The position numbers and the translations under genes are program-made. The notes under the pieces were generated by a model, which was not told the DNA's origin, ran no database searches, and saw only the letters and a list, made by a program, of their open reading frames with translations. From NCBI RefSeq assembly GCF_037975245.1, contig NC_092569.1, positions 34,758,668 to 34,822,667 of the forward strand: DNA of 64,000 bases, read 5' to 3'. The stretch is from Apostichopus japonicus. Its lineage: Eukaryota; Echinodermata; Holothuroidea; Aspidochirotida; Stichopodidae. Positions 52,726-63,411 of this stretch are shown one piece after another (positions within the stretch are counted from its first letter, which is position 1; every line of letters begins with the position of its first letter).

Positions 52726-52977
52726 CTATAAAAAAAGAAGAAAAAAGGTACTCTTACTGAATAATCTATTATCCTTAAAGGCTTGACATCCACAGTCTTA
52801 ACTAAGATATGGATATTGTGAAAGTGAGATCATTCGCAAGAGTATTTTGTTTCTTGATTTTTCCCCTAAAATGGTCAAGTTCATCTCCACGAGATCTGCA
52901 GTGCATCATTTTGAGTAAAGTAAAGTATATTGTTAGGAAATTAAGAATTTAAATCCTAATTTGTTTGTGTAACTCAC

Positions 52978-53283
52978 CGTCCATCCTCCTCCGTTACTTT
53001 CCATCTCACAGTAAACCTGAATGCCGCTTGGCTAACCATCAGGGTAAATGATGTAAACACCATCACTACGTGTACCGGAAACATAAAGCTCGTGGCAATC
53101 TTTTGGGAGGCTTGTGCACGTCTCTCCGTCGCCTTGGTAGTTTGTATTGCAGTAACATTTACGGACACAACTCTTCGTAGCACAGGTTGCGTGACTACCA
53201 CACTGGTAACTCTCATCTACAAGCCGGTTGTTCCTACAAGTTGATTTCCGTGTACATCTTGAATTGATGTAAAAGTGGCCCTC
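52978..53283 (-). pseudogene. FReD exon e6: EGF + N-terminal FReD, cassette B, with in-frame stop
   Basis: 306 bp with intact acceptor (...AAATTAG) and donor (ACG|GTGAGT), homologous to e9. Reading from EGHFYINSRC, codon 84 is TAG (53032-53034) where e9 has TGG in YPDGW. The frame otherwise continues to NGGGWT. The EGF-like domain also has an extra cysteine (KSCVRKCYC against RSGVRKCYC in e9), giving an odd count. Two separate disabling changes beside good splice sites suggest a recent duplicate that is decaying, unless the stop is a sequencing error. Inclusion in an mRNA would truncate the protein before the fibrinogen domain. Confidence 0.85.
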
Positions 53284-53339
53284 CTAATTTAAGATATACA
53301 GCAAAAAGAAAATTTAAAACTAAAATGAATTATGAACTT

Positions 53340-54060
53340 GCGGTTGTCACAATGAAATGTACAGGATTTTAACGGTAGGTGGCCAATGATAAATCCCCTC
53401 GAATGATCTAGGAATAGGTATGACCTTTATGAAAGTTTTATAAAGTGTTAGAAGCCAACTCCGATGTAGGGAGCGAAGAGATCCGCCTTTATAAAAAAGT
53501 GGCTGCAAATATTGCATTCAATGGCTTATTGCGAATTTACATTAGGCCTACAAATAGTTCTAACCGCAAGACTGTGAACGAAAAGTATCTATGGATGTTT
53601 GTGTCAGGCTTATGTGGATGCACACTTGTAGGGAGTGGCCTCGTGATTCCCGACTAAACGTAATACTTCCCTCGACTGACAGTTTTGACTGATCTGGAGA
53701 CCCCCCCCCAAAAAAAAAGGTGGGTAAACGGCCCCTCCCCAACCAGGATGCACGCAACTCGATTATCTGTTAATGTAATGTTTTTATCGACAAGTGGTCT
53801 TTGAAGCCAACTCCGATGTAGGGGTCCACGGGGTTTGCCATGAAAAGGTAGCATGTTGCATTTTTGTCAAATGTTGCATTAAAACGGCCTATCGCGACTA
53901 TCCATTAGGCCTTCAATTGGTTCTCACCGCAAAACTATCGTTTATCCAAGCATTTTTGTGTAATGTTTATAAGGGAATGACATCTGAAGGAGTAGCCTTG
54001 TGCTTCCTGACTAAATGTAAGTAAAACGTTTGCTTCTTATTATATGGAAAATATCATTAC
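53340..54060 (-). repeat. Intron between e5 and e6 with an internal ~350-bp duplication
   Basis: GAAGCCAACTCCGATGTAGG occurs at about 53452 and 53806. The following ~200 bp are similar (ATTGCATT... ATTAGGCCTAC/ATTAGGCCTTC, CGCAAGACTGTG/CGCAAAACTATC), ending GTGGCCTCGTGATTCCCGAC against GTAGCCTTGTGCTTCCTGAC. A C/A run at 53701-53719 interrupts it. A third, shorter relic is at 51730-51900. Confidence 0.75.
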
Positions 54061-54095
54061 GAGCGAAGCACTTAAAATAAATGAACCGTACTGAC

Positions 54096-54307
54096 CATTA
54101 AAACAACTCCTTTGTCAGCAACGAAGCAGTTGCATTGATTGAGGGGGGTGCATTGTTCTTGCTGTCTCATATAACCTCCGACGCAAACACATTGCTCTGA
54201 TTTTGTGCGAGAGGTAGCCGAGATGCAAGTCTCAGGGTCGTCACAAGTCCTCTCACAGGTCTCATCGCTAAATATCTCATTGGCTGGACACCATTCAGGG
54301 ATTGTTT
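54096..54307 (-). CDS. FReD locus exon e5: trypsin-inhibitor-like (TIL) cysteine-rich domain
   Basis: 212 bp, acceptor TTTCTTTCCTGTTCTTTAG, donor ATG|GTCAGT. It starts in phase 1 and ends in phase 0. The frame reads ETIPEWCPANEIFSDETC, ERTCDDPETC, EQCVCVGGYMRQQEQC, TPLNQC, NCFVADKGVVLM. This is the spacing of a TIL domain (C-P-x-N-E ... C-x3-C ... CVC-x-x-G-Y-x-R ... C-x5-C). The next exon (e9 or e6, EGHFYIN...C...C) completes a VWC-like tail, as in TIL-containing extracellular proteins. Likely extracellular; the family includes protease inhibitors, but inhibitory activity is not shown. Phase allows joining to e4 upstream. Confidence 0.88.
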
Positions 54308-55169
54308 CTAAAGAACAGGAAAGAAAAAAAAATGAAAATAATAGTAACCTGATACAGTCACGACATATATTACATGTGGCATAGAATAGTTTGTCGTCAT
54401 TACTTAAATACGTGGTTGTCAGAAGGTTAAAGGAAAGCAACATACACTCAGAAGCTGCTCGAATAAATGTAGAACATTTTAAATAGGTAGTGGCCGTTCC
54501 GTAGTCACATTAATGTTACTATTTATTCTGATATCGAGATAAAACACCATCATTTGTTGTGCAATTAGTCTGAAACCAGGTAGTCATGGCTTGTTTCTGT
54601 TTGGGAGTTCTCTAGGTGTAAGTATACTGCTTTCTGACAACAATGGTAATTAATAACAACATCAAAATTCTTTCGTTGGTTGTTCTGATCAAACTGGGAG
54701 ACGAACCTGGTTTAATTGTAAACGTTATGTTGTACTAACGTTAGGAACGGTTCCTTGTTCAGAGCCATGGTCGGTGTTGAGTACGAAGCAGTCTTGTAGT
54801 GAGTGCGTAATCACACTCTAGCTAATGGAGGCATTTTGGAATTCTAGTATGGATACTAATGCAAGATTAATTGTTTGAACTCGCACTAGAAGCTTGTACT
54901 TGCACTCATATCATATCATATTCTATTTGCTACGATATGTATTGTAGTGCCGTTGTACTCGCTGATATACTATATGTATACTCGTACTATATATATTGTA
55001 GCAGTTTCTTCAAAACATATTTGACATGCCAAATTTACTTCCAAAAGATCCTTTCGTTTTCAGAATAAACCTTTCATTTTCTGAGCGTTTACGTTTGACA
55101 TTTAATAAATGATCACGATTTTTATGATTTTTTTTTGGCTTTATATTTAATAATGTAAAAGACACTTAC
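54308..55169 (-). other. Intron between e4 and e5
   Basis: No exon was seen. In particular, no C-terminal fibrinogen exon follows e4, so the first FReD half-domain must use e11 to be complete. The sequence is AT-rich and featureless to the eye. Confidence 0.6.
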
Positions 55170-55434
55170 CATCTGATATTTCGAATGTTCCTAAACTAGA
55201 TATATAATAATCCCCCCATTTATCTGAGATACGAAACTCGTCGTATGTTACATAGTAAGTTTCTCCAGCAACGTTCTCAAAGTCCATTCGCAGTTGGTAT
55301 CGCTTTTGATTTGTTAAGACGGCAATTTTCTCATTTCCGATCCAAAAGTCACTCCCTAGAAAGCCAAAGCCATTTCTGAAGTCTTCCCAACTTCTACTAA
55401 AATTTACAGAATCCGATCTTCGTCGCTGTAATAC
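55170..55434 (-). CDS. FReD exon e4: middle fibrinogen segment of the first FReD
   Basis: 265 bp, acceptor ...TTTGAAG, donor G|GTAAGTG, phase 0 start and phase 1 end. It reads VLQRRRSDSVNFSRSW, DFRNGFGFLGSDFWIGNEK, LTNQKRYQLRMDF, YYVTYDEFRI and GTFEISD. Length and phases equal e7 and e10, but residues differ at about half of positions, so it is an older paralogue than the A/B pair. The phase 1 end fits e11 (giving a full FReD) and also e5. Confidence 0.9.
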
Positions 55435-55819
55435 CTTCAAAGAATATCAAAGAAGTTAAGCGTTAACTAGGATGTGATTGAATTATTATTATTTGTTCCC
55501 TACTGCAATGCGATTTGTTGCTAACAGCTATAACACACATATTTTAACTTATATTTCTAACTTCAGTTTGTAGTTTGGGCTAGATGTTTACAGTTCCCTT
55601 GGAAGAAGAACTACACTGTACATAAGTACAATCTGGTACTTAAATTCAACAATATTAAAAATGATTGATTCAAACTTTCGTTTCGATGAAAAAAGCGAGA
55701 TTCTATTTGAAATAACGACTTTGTATTACATCGCTATATATTGCTGCAATCAGAATCTGAAGTAAATTTTTACAAAACTATCTAAAGTTGAAAAGGAGAC
55801 ATCAAGTAATCAGCCATAC

Positions 55820-55992
55820 CGTCCATCCACCAGTATCAAGATCATTATCACAGTAAGCCTCAAACGGTTCCGGATGGCCATCTGGTTTAATAAGATACAC
55901 TCCAGATGTATTGTGGGTAGAGGAACATGCATTCGATACTTCTTTGCAATCTCTCGTATACGCAGGTTGTTGAAAAACAAAGTATGAAGAAC
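55820..55992 (-). CDS. FReD exon e3: N-terminal fibrinogen segment of the first FReD
   Basis: 173 bp, acceptor CTTTCCATCCAG, donor ACG|GTATGG, phase 1 start and phase 0 end. After a short linker (SSYFVFQQPAYT) it encodes RDCKEVSNACS, TSGVYLIKPDGHPEPFEAYC and DTGGWT, the standard opening of a fibrinogen-related domain. Unlike e6 and e9 it has no EGF-like domain. Joins e4 as GGWT|VLQRRR. Confidence 0.9.
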
Positions 55993-56989
55993 CTGGATGG
56001 AAAGTATAACAAAGTTATCATATTATTGTGACTGAAAAAAATCATTTTAGCTAACGAAAAAATCGCCTAAGATGTTTTATCTCAATTTCTTCTCTCCACC
56101 CAGGGGTTAAATGGGTACATATGGGGTAACTTGTCATTAGGCGCAATATATAGCTGCAGCTTTTGAACATCTTATCTATCATGGTTTTCATATTTATTTA
56201 TTTCTGAGTTTGACATGTGTACTCCTTTTTATAAATATGCTATATTTATACTGGTTTCAATAAATGAAATGAAATGAAATGAAATGCTGTCTGGAGGGAT
56301 GGTCTCTGGGACAGGTTATTATTGAACAGGGGTAATATAACGTCTGTAAAGCTCTTTGAAACCTATCGCTGTTTAAAAGCGCTAAATGAACCGAATGTTA
56401 TTAACTTTATTATTTTTACTATAAGACTTTTCAGTTAATTGTAAAAGAACTGGTTTTGTTACTTAGCAAATTAAGGCAATCCATCAGTTTAAATATCAAC
56501 TACTACTCAACTACTATATAGTCGAAGATGTCACGACTATATCTAATGAGGTAATTCTCAGATGTAACTGTTTTGAAGCATTATATGTAATTTGTTTTCA
56601 GCCTGCAATGGAAATTCAAAGACCAAGTAACTAGAATTTCATTTTAACCAAGCTTCCGTAGTTATCAATCATATCCAAGTAAAATCAAAAGACTCACGAA
56701 AACAGGCAAATCCCTTTTGTTTAATGTACCTAAGAAAATATCGATGTGGGACGTAGGATAAAAAAGGATCGAAAGTATATTACTCAGAGGGAATCAACCT
56801 CGAAATAGATATTCGGAAATAGTAACACGATTGAAAAACAAAACGTCAAGAGCGACCATTAAAAAGCTAACATTTCTAGCCATTCAAGTTGTCCAAATGA
56901 GGTGTTAACGTTATAATACATAAGTGATATAACTTACAGAGGTTAACCCTTATTATAAGATAAATCATTAATATAAATATTACACCTAC
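55993..56989 (-). other. Intron between e2 and e3, containing retroelement relics
   Basis: About 1 kb, bounded by GTAGGTG after e2 and TCCATCCAG before e3. The only recognisable content is the nested retroelement relic on the plus strand at 56090-56415. Confidence 0.7.
56090..56415 (+). mobile_element. Nested SINE/LINE 3'-end relics
   Basis: CACCCAGGGGTTAAATGGGT (about 56099) and the tail GTAAAGCTCTTTGAAACC...TTTAAAAGCGCTAAATGAACC...ATTATTTT (about 56345-56415) resemble L2-type LINE and derived SINE 3' ends in animals. Between them, about 56171-56285 ends in TTTCAATAAATGAAATGAAA, with a (TGAAA)n tail typical of another LINE 3' end. This suggests a second retroelement inserted into the first. 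No coding part remains. Confidence 0.5.
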
Positions 56990-57020
56990 CTGAAGATCTT
57001 CCCTCGGCACTGACGATTAT
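56990..57020 (-). CDS. FReD exon e2: end of signal peptide / linker
   Basis: 31 bp, acceptor TATTACACAG, donor G|GTAGGTG. It encodes IIVSAEGRSS plus one base of a Gly codon. Following e1, residues Val25-Ser26-Ala27 give a plausible signal-peptidase site before Glu28. The short length alone would be weak, but exact phase agreement with both neighbours supports it. Confidence 0.7.
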
Positions 57021-57587
57021 CTGTGTAATAAAATATATTGACTGAATACATTACGAGACCTACAGAGTATTGCAGTCAACGGAAAGTAAGGCAGATTAAA
57101 TCTAATGTTAATCAAACCAGTTTGAGGGAAAGAAAGAACTTTTCGTAAACTGGTCCAAAATATGTTGGTTTAAGAGTAAAGTCGATTTTTACTTTGGTAA
57201 ATTCTCTGAGTCACCACTTTCAATGATGTTTTTCTTTTGTCTATATATGTCATATAGAATGCACAGGTCAATGATCACTTACAGGGTACAACTTTCTTCC
57301 AGGAAACATTATATTACTGTCATGTTTCCGGTTTTACAGCCACTGTGGCACATGATACGCCCGTGAAGGACAAAGGCAATAGTTGGCTGCTTCCTTAAAT
57401 AGCTGTGTTGCTTAATGCGGACATATGTTCTTTGTTCAAGTTATATTTTGACATTAGAACATTTTTTGAATGGTGTCATTTTACTTGTAAGGCAAGTTCA
57501 CAGCCATAGATGTGTATATCTTACTAACTCAACAATTGTAGCAGCGCTGCAGAAGCTCAGCTAAGCTTCTATTTGTAATAATTCTTT

Positions 57588-57725
57588 CTAGTGTTGTGCC
57601 GATATCGCCAATATCTGATCTGGCCGATATCCGATTTTTAATCTTAATATCGCCCCATACCGATACCGATATTTTTCAACAGCCAGTTTGAATGTCAAAT
57701 CGCACTTTAAGTCATACTTTAATAT
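57588..57725 (+). mobile_element. CGATATC-rich repeat, possible DNA-transposon end
   Basis: TAGTGTTGTGCCGATATCGCC, GGCCGATATCCGA, ATATCGCCCCATACCGATACC and CGATATTTTTC form a dense run of CGATA motifs. Similar CAGTGTTGTGCCGATA-type starts occur at hAT-like element ends in animals. No matching inverted end was found nearby, so only a fragment is proposed. Confidence 0.35.
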
Positions 57726-60700
57726 ATAAAGTATCAGATAATCGGCTATCGTAACATAGTATACTGCACAACTCACAAACAGTAACCACTTAGCAATTCC
57801 TTTGTGCCTATTCTATAACATTAGCCCTAACCTCTTTTTAACTGAATGATCATAGTCCCTAACAAGATGATATGCAAGAAACTGTGTGCTAGCATGGCTC
57901 ACATTTCATTACATTTGAAATCTTTACAGAAGCCCCTGTTTTGAACCCTCACATGACTACAAAAATATTCTTCCTGTACATTTTTGGTTCACTAACATTC
58001 AAACTTATATCTACAATGCAAAATGGTAGAAGTACGTTATGGCACAGCGAATGTAAGAAAACCTTGGTAACGCTACTTCAACAAATCTACATGGTACAGT
58101 AAGAAGAATTGACGTTTAGAATTATAACATTATATCTTTTATAACATGATGATCATGGTGATGATAACATAGCAAGAGATAAAGAATATCAACAGAAAGG
58201 ACAAAAGAAAAAGAGGAAGTAAAGGAAAAAACAAGGAATTTCCTTTATTCAGACCAAGTCATTCATGACCAAAATTCCACAGTGTGATAATGCTCTGCTA
58301 TAGGGGAAAAGAATTGAGCAAATACGAATGTGAAGTATGAAGGATCGGAAGCGGTTAAAAAAATTACATTTTTCTTGTTTGTTAATTCCGAATTATAATG
58401 GCATAGACATGTTAGGACTTCGCGCATATGGAAGTTCAAATTTTATGAAATGACGATGTTATCTGTCAAGACAAAAACATATTGTATAGCATTTCCAGTA
58501 GTGAATTTACACAATTCTCTTAATAAACCAGAAAACAAGCTTTAGATCATTCCTGCAATTTTAGCAGTTCTCTGTTGTTTTTCGTCTCCATCAAATTTTT
58601 AAAATGCTTAAAACAATGTTTGCACATGGGTCATCTTATCAATAGTTTTAATACGTCTAACATGTCAAGAGTTTTTGGCACGAGTTTGTATCCTTCTAGA
58701 AGAATGTGGCCCTTGGATACAGAAAATGGTATCACACTTACCTAAAGTCATAAGAAATTAAAATCTACATTTTATACTTTGCTGTTGCCAACAGAGTAAA
58801 GTACACAGTATAGTACTATCCCAACAAAGATATTGAAGCGGTCAAGGCGATTAATTTGGGTTATAGCGAAAGTTTTTGTTGTCGTCGATAATGTTATTCA
58901 GGAAGCACAGACGGTGTGCGACGTTATTGTTGTATCTGCATGAAAATTGTGTTTATTTTAACCAAATGCTGAGTATCACATGCCGTTTGTCTCCTTGAAT
59001 ATAATGTTCGTTTGAACGAAAGCCACAAATTATGATATCCTTTGTGAAAAATACTTTCCTTTGTATACTGAATTAAATTACATTTTTCTCTCACAATGTA
59101 AGAAATGTTAAGTTGTATACTACACCAAACAGCCATATCACGAAGGGAGGGTGTGAGTCGGGTAGGAGCGAGTGATTGAGGGCAGCAAAGAATTGGTTTA
59201 TTCAAATTGAGACTATTAAGCGTTACAAGGAAGTTTACATGTTTAACAACTTAATGGAACACCTTGTGTGAAAATCAAAGTAAACTACGGTATTTGTGAT
59301 TAGAGAAATAACAGATAACATAAAGGATTATGAATGTATTTTTTTCTCGTAGTAGTTCATTTCCAGGTTATACGTTAACACCTAATTAATTATATGGCAC
59401 AGATGTAGTTAATATATGCATAAAATATTTAATTCTTTACACGGTGAACTAGCCTTTCATATTCCAATATTTGACAGAAATCATCACTTTGGATGGTGAT
59501 TAGAATGTTGGTGAACTGGATTGTGTCAAAGGGGATTTTTTTTCACTGAATGAAATGTAATTAAATATTTGGTGAGAATTTTCTCACTCCAATTATGTTG
59601 TATTACTTGTTCTCTGCTTTATTTTACTGTTATAGATTATGTCTAAGTAAATAATGAAAAGAAAAGACAAAAAAAGGGAAAAAAGGAAAAAGTATAAATA
59701 TTTGAGAGATAATCAACCAGAATAATAATCAGTTTAGTTTAAAAGTTTTATAAAGGTTATTCCGCTAGTATTATGGCCTTTGATGCTTTTTGTATGATCG
59801 TGTGAATTTTTAGATTTGCTTGCCACACTATATCCAGAATACGGCTTATATTTGAAGCTATCATGAAATATAATTGATTTAATGGAAGAAAAAATCCTCC
59901 CTTGAAATTGTTTTAATATGATAAGGCATTTATACAGCTTTTAAACAGTTGTTTTGTCTTACTTTTAATACATAAATACTAATGAAACATCTTACTACCT
60001 TTTTTTTTTAGTATGATTTTATAACGTCTATTTCATTGGGAAGAGACTTCCAATCCACTTAATCTTCTAGTTTATTCAATTAAAGATCGTGTTATAACAT
60101 TATCATTTGAAAAACAAGCTCTAACAATACTATTAGTTGTAATTATTTCACTAAATTGCTAATGTTTTCTAGACGTAAACTCGTTGCACATTTTATTGTT
60201 ATAAAGCAACACGTGAATTAGAAATACACAGTTTAACAAGTCGCACATATTCGACACACAATACGACACTTTATAGGTGTTTCATTTTAACTCACAAGAA
60301 TCAAAAGAGAGGTTAAAACAGTGCAATGTTCATAAAAGTAACTTTAACGAAAAGTGATTTTACCGTTTCTTAAATTAATTTATTGAATGCCATATGAGCA
60401 TATTTAGGGATGTGCACATTTTTTGTTACTGTTTTAGTTAGCTAACGATAAATAAAAAATATCTCAATTAAGTTTCCCATTCACAATCAAAATCGTATTT
60501 CTTCCTTTTATTTTACCTCTTATCTTGGCATTGTAATACGACATTGAGTCTGAGTCGGTATCAAGGAGTTACCTTTGGTAATTAGTTATATTATTTCTCG
60601 ACATAACATAGAAGAAATCAACCTCATTTAACTGTCACTTTAAAAATAATCGACTGAGTTTTTCTTTACAAACTTTATCATTTCAAATAAAAAAGTGAAC

Positions 60701-60765
60701 ATGTCTTACATTTATTCTGCTCTAATATCCTTCATATTTAAAATAACGGAATATTGGGATTATAT

Positions 60766-60821
60766 TTTTTTGGGAATACCCAACAATATATAGCTATATA
60801 TTGTTGGGTATTCCCAAAAAA
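60766..60821. repeat. Perfect 56-bp palindrome without spacer
   Basis: TTTTTTGGGAATACCCAACA (60766-60785) continues through TATATA to the centre TAG|CTA (60793/60794) and is mirrored exactly by the 28 bases up to AAAAAA at 60821. TATA flanks both sides, one T-run base longer on the left. In RNA this gives a 28-bp stem. It may be a tiny palindromic element or a recent fold-back event. Confidence 0.92.
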
Positions 60822-62504
60822 TATAGCGTAACTGAAGGAAATGAGAAACACAAAAAGAGAGGAAAATTGGAAGCTAGCCACTTAAACCGCCGGAGACATG
60901 TTCATGATCGCGTATCATACCATGCTTTAATGTAAGCAATTTAAAGCCAGAACGTTATTTTTTCTGGCTTTGTGGAACTCTTTCATCTTTGATAATTCGT
61001 TCTGAAATAAATCCATGTAACCTAAGTTTTCTATTTTCAGCATTAATTTTAGTTTCCAAAATTTAGTTTTAAATTAAATTGCCGTGTACACCAGCTGGAT
61101 TTATTGTTATTCAACTTTGTTTCCTTGAATATGTACATATACAATTATAGTGATCTTAATATGATATTTTCAAAATACATTTCAAAGTACCATGATTTTT
61201 GTTGCAGACTGTTTTTCAAACTTTAGCACACGCATAACGATATATATTAAAGAGATCTCTATAGCATGTGAAGAATTAAATATTTAGGTGCTCTTTGGAA
61301 TTTCAAATCTGAAACTTTCGCGTTGGGATGATAGTTTACAACAATATAATCAAACGTAAAACTGAGCACTTCTTCAAATTTGATTAAACCTGAACCACAC
61401 TTTCAAGTTATCAATATCTAATTTAAAGGATGTACCTTGTCAATATAGTTTTGTTCACTGTAGTTACCTAACTGTTGACTATTTGAAATGGAAGTTAATT
61501 AAGCATCTTTGTGATTGGATTATCACATATAAATGTCCTGTTTTTAGATTAGTAAGCGCAGATGTTGCTTTAATGTATTCATAAGGATAACTTGAACAAA
61601 GACGAGCAACAAAGAGTCTGTTCGGAAATCAAATCAAAATAACAGAGCTGGAAAAGGAAGTTGCCTTCATGCAGATAAAAATCAAGTTATTCGTGTGTAG
61701 TTTATATCGAAAGGAAATCTCATGATTGAATTTTTAACAAGAAGAAAATTTTAACTCAAAAATCATAGTTTAGTTTTTAGTTATCGCTGATATAAATGAA
61801 ATTCTTTCTCAGTTATCGCACTCGTAGTCAAAATTATGGAGTATACATTTATGAACTAGAATGATATACATGTGAGTTTAAGCTCACAAATTCATACTAT
61901 GAAATGAATGATTTAACGTGTTGGTATGTATCTGTGAAATGAATGGTTGTCTTTTGGAGGGAAACCTTGTGAACTGACGTGTTGTAACGGATATCTTGGG
62001 AGCGATATACTCATAAGTTTGAAAAAAAAGGATTACTTTTCCTGGCCATATCCCGAAACTTGATTAACTTTTTAAACTTGGTGTGTAACGAAAACACGTT
62101 TGAGATATATGAATGAGCTTTTCTTCTAAGTATTTTACAAGTGAGCAAAATTTAAAGAATATTGTATTTAAGCATAGAAGAACCGGTTAGAGGTAATCTT
62201 TTGTATTTATTCCAATATATGTGGTTAAATTAAAGACGTTTTGTTATTTTTATCGAAACAACGCTGTCCTTTCGCGAAGTTAAGAATTCTGAGTATTTTA
62301 AATTGAAGGCCTTCTAACTGAAATTTATCAGGATTTTTATCGATATTTCCCTATTTCTACGAAGATGTTAACACTTCGCTCTTTCAAATAATTTAATATT
62401 AAGAGAATTAGCTGAACAACACATTGACGCAACTTATGTTATTTTCAAAACAGAAGATATTCAATGGAGTAAAATAAAATATATTAAATAATAGAAAGAC
62501 TTAC

Positions 62505-62570
62505 CATTTCTGTTCTAAACGAGTTCCAAATCGTCAAAACAGTCAAACAAACTTCGAAACATTTCTCCAT
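62505..62570 (-). CDS. FReD exon e1: start codon and signal peptide
   Basis: ATG at 62568-62570, in good translation-start context (A at -3, G at +4). 22 codons reading MEKCFEVCLTVLTIW, NSFRTEM, then donor GTAAGTC. The hydrophobic stretch VCLTVLTIW together with IIVSA from e2 makes a plausible secretory signal. The exon ends in phase 0, matching e2. Joined e1-e2-e3-e4-e11 total 864 bases, exactly 288 codons with the stop. The large distance to e2 (5.5 kb) makes the assignment inferential, but frame, donor and signal character agree. Confidence 0.6.
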
Positions 62571-63411
62571 GATTTCGGGTTTGTATAAATGACACGCGAA
62601 ATATATTCGATGAAGTGCAATATGGCAAATGCACAGAGTATCTACTTAGGGGTGACCAACACCCTATTGAAATGACCGTAGTAGTATGGATGTCCATTAA
62701 TGCCATCATTTTATTTGAAATATGATTTGGTGAACAGCTTATACAAATGTGCTGCATATCTATAGTATTATTGGCGTGTTTGTAAAGAAGACTTTTCGAC
62801 ATGCGCAATCCAACTTAATATTTTGTACAGCTATTTATATCTTAAACTTTCAGTCAATAGTGCAGTAAGCTTCAGTTGCATAATGTTGAATTGTCCTTAT
62901 TCCGATAAATACAGCATACAACCTATTGCATAATTATTGACTATCGTGGCTCTAGTTCCAAGGACAGCAACGGTATTGCAATTAAATAAAGGTAAATGTA
63001 TTTGGTTTTTAAAAGGAATATCAATTACGACGATCACTTGTAATCTATATTACATTAAGTGTGGTTGATAAAGGAAGGGATTTGTAGTTGTGTGCCAAAC
63101 GACGTCAATGCAACTAAGCCGATGAAATGAGTATTGGAATGTTGATTTACTTGTTCTAGTTAAGCTGCTATTATCGATATTTTAAAGAAACATGTATAAG
63201 TGATTATTTTAACTATGTTACTGCGTTTTACGTTGGAAGGCAAACTTAAAGCAGTATCGAACGAACAGGAAGTGGTACTACTAATCAGCATTATATAACT
63301 TCGTTAACTAGTACAATACATCTTGAAATGTACCGTGAAATGTACTGTATGATCTATTTTACACTATCAATGTGTATGTAAAAATATCAAATTAACAAGT
63401 TTTCCAGCTAT
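62571..63411. other. Upstream region of the FReD gene
   Basis: No exon recognised. AT-rich elements (ATTTATAC, AATATATTTC on the minus strand within ~45 bases of the start codon) could belong to a promoter or leader, but nothing here is decisive. Confidence 0.3.

Larger units (their letters stand above)
57021..62504 (-). other. Intron 1 of the FReD gene (~5.5 kb)
   Basis: Donor ATG|GTAAGTC after e1 and acceptor ACACAG before e2. No other exon recognised. Contains a CGATA-rich repeat (57588-57720) and a perfect 56-bp palindrome (60766-60821), otherwise AT-rich sequence. Confidence 0.65.

Noticed and set aside
62515-62808. 97-codon minus-strand frame overlapping e1
   Set aside because: It reads e1 in another frame. 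The e1 frame with ATG, signal-like residues and a phase-matched donor is better.
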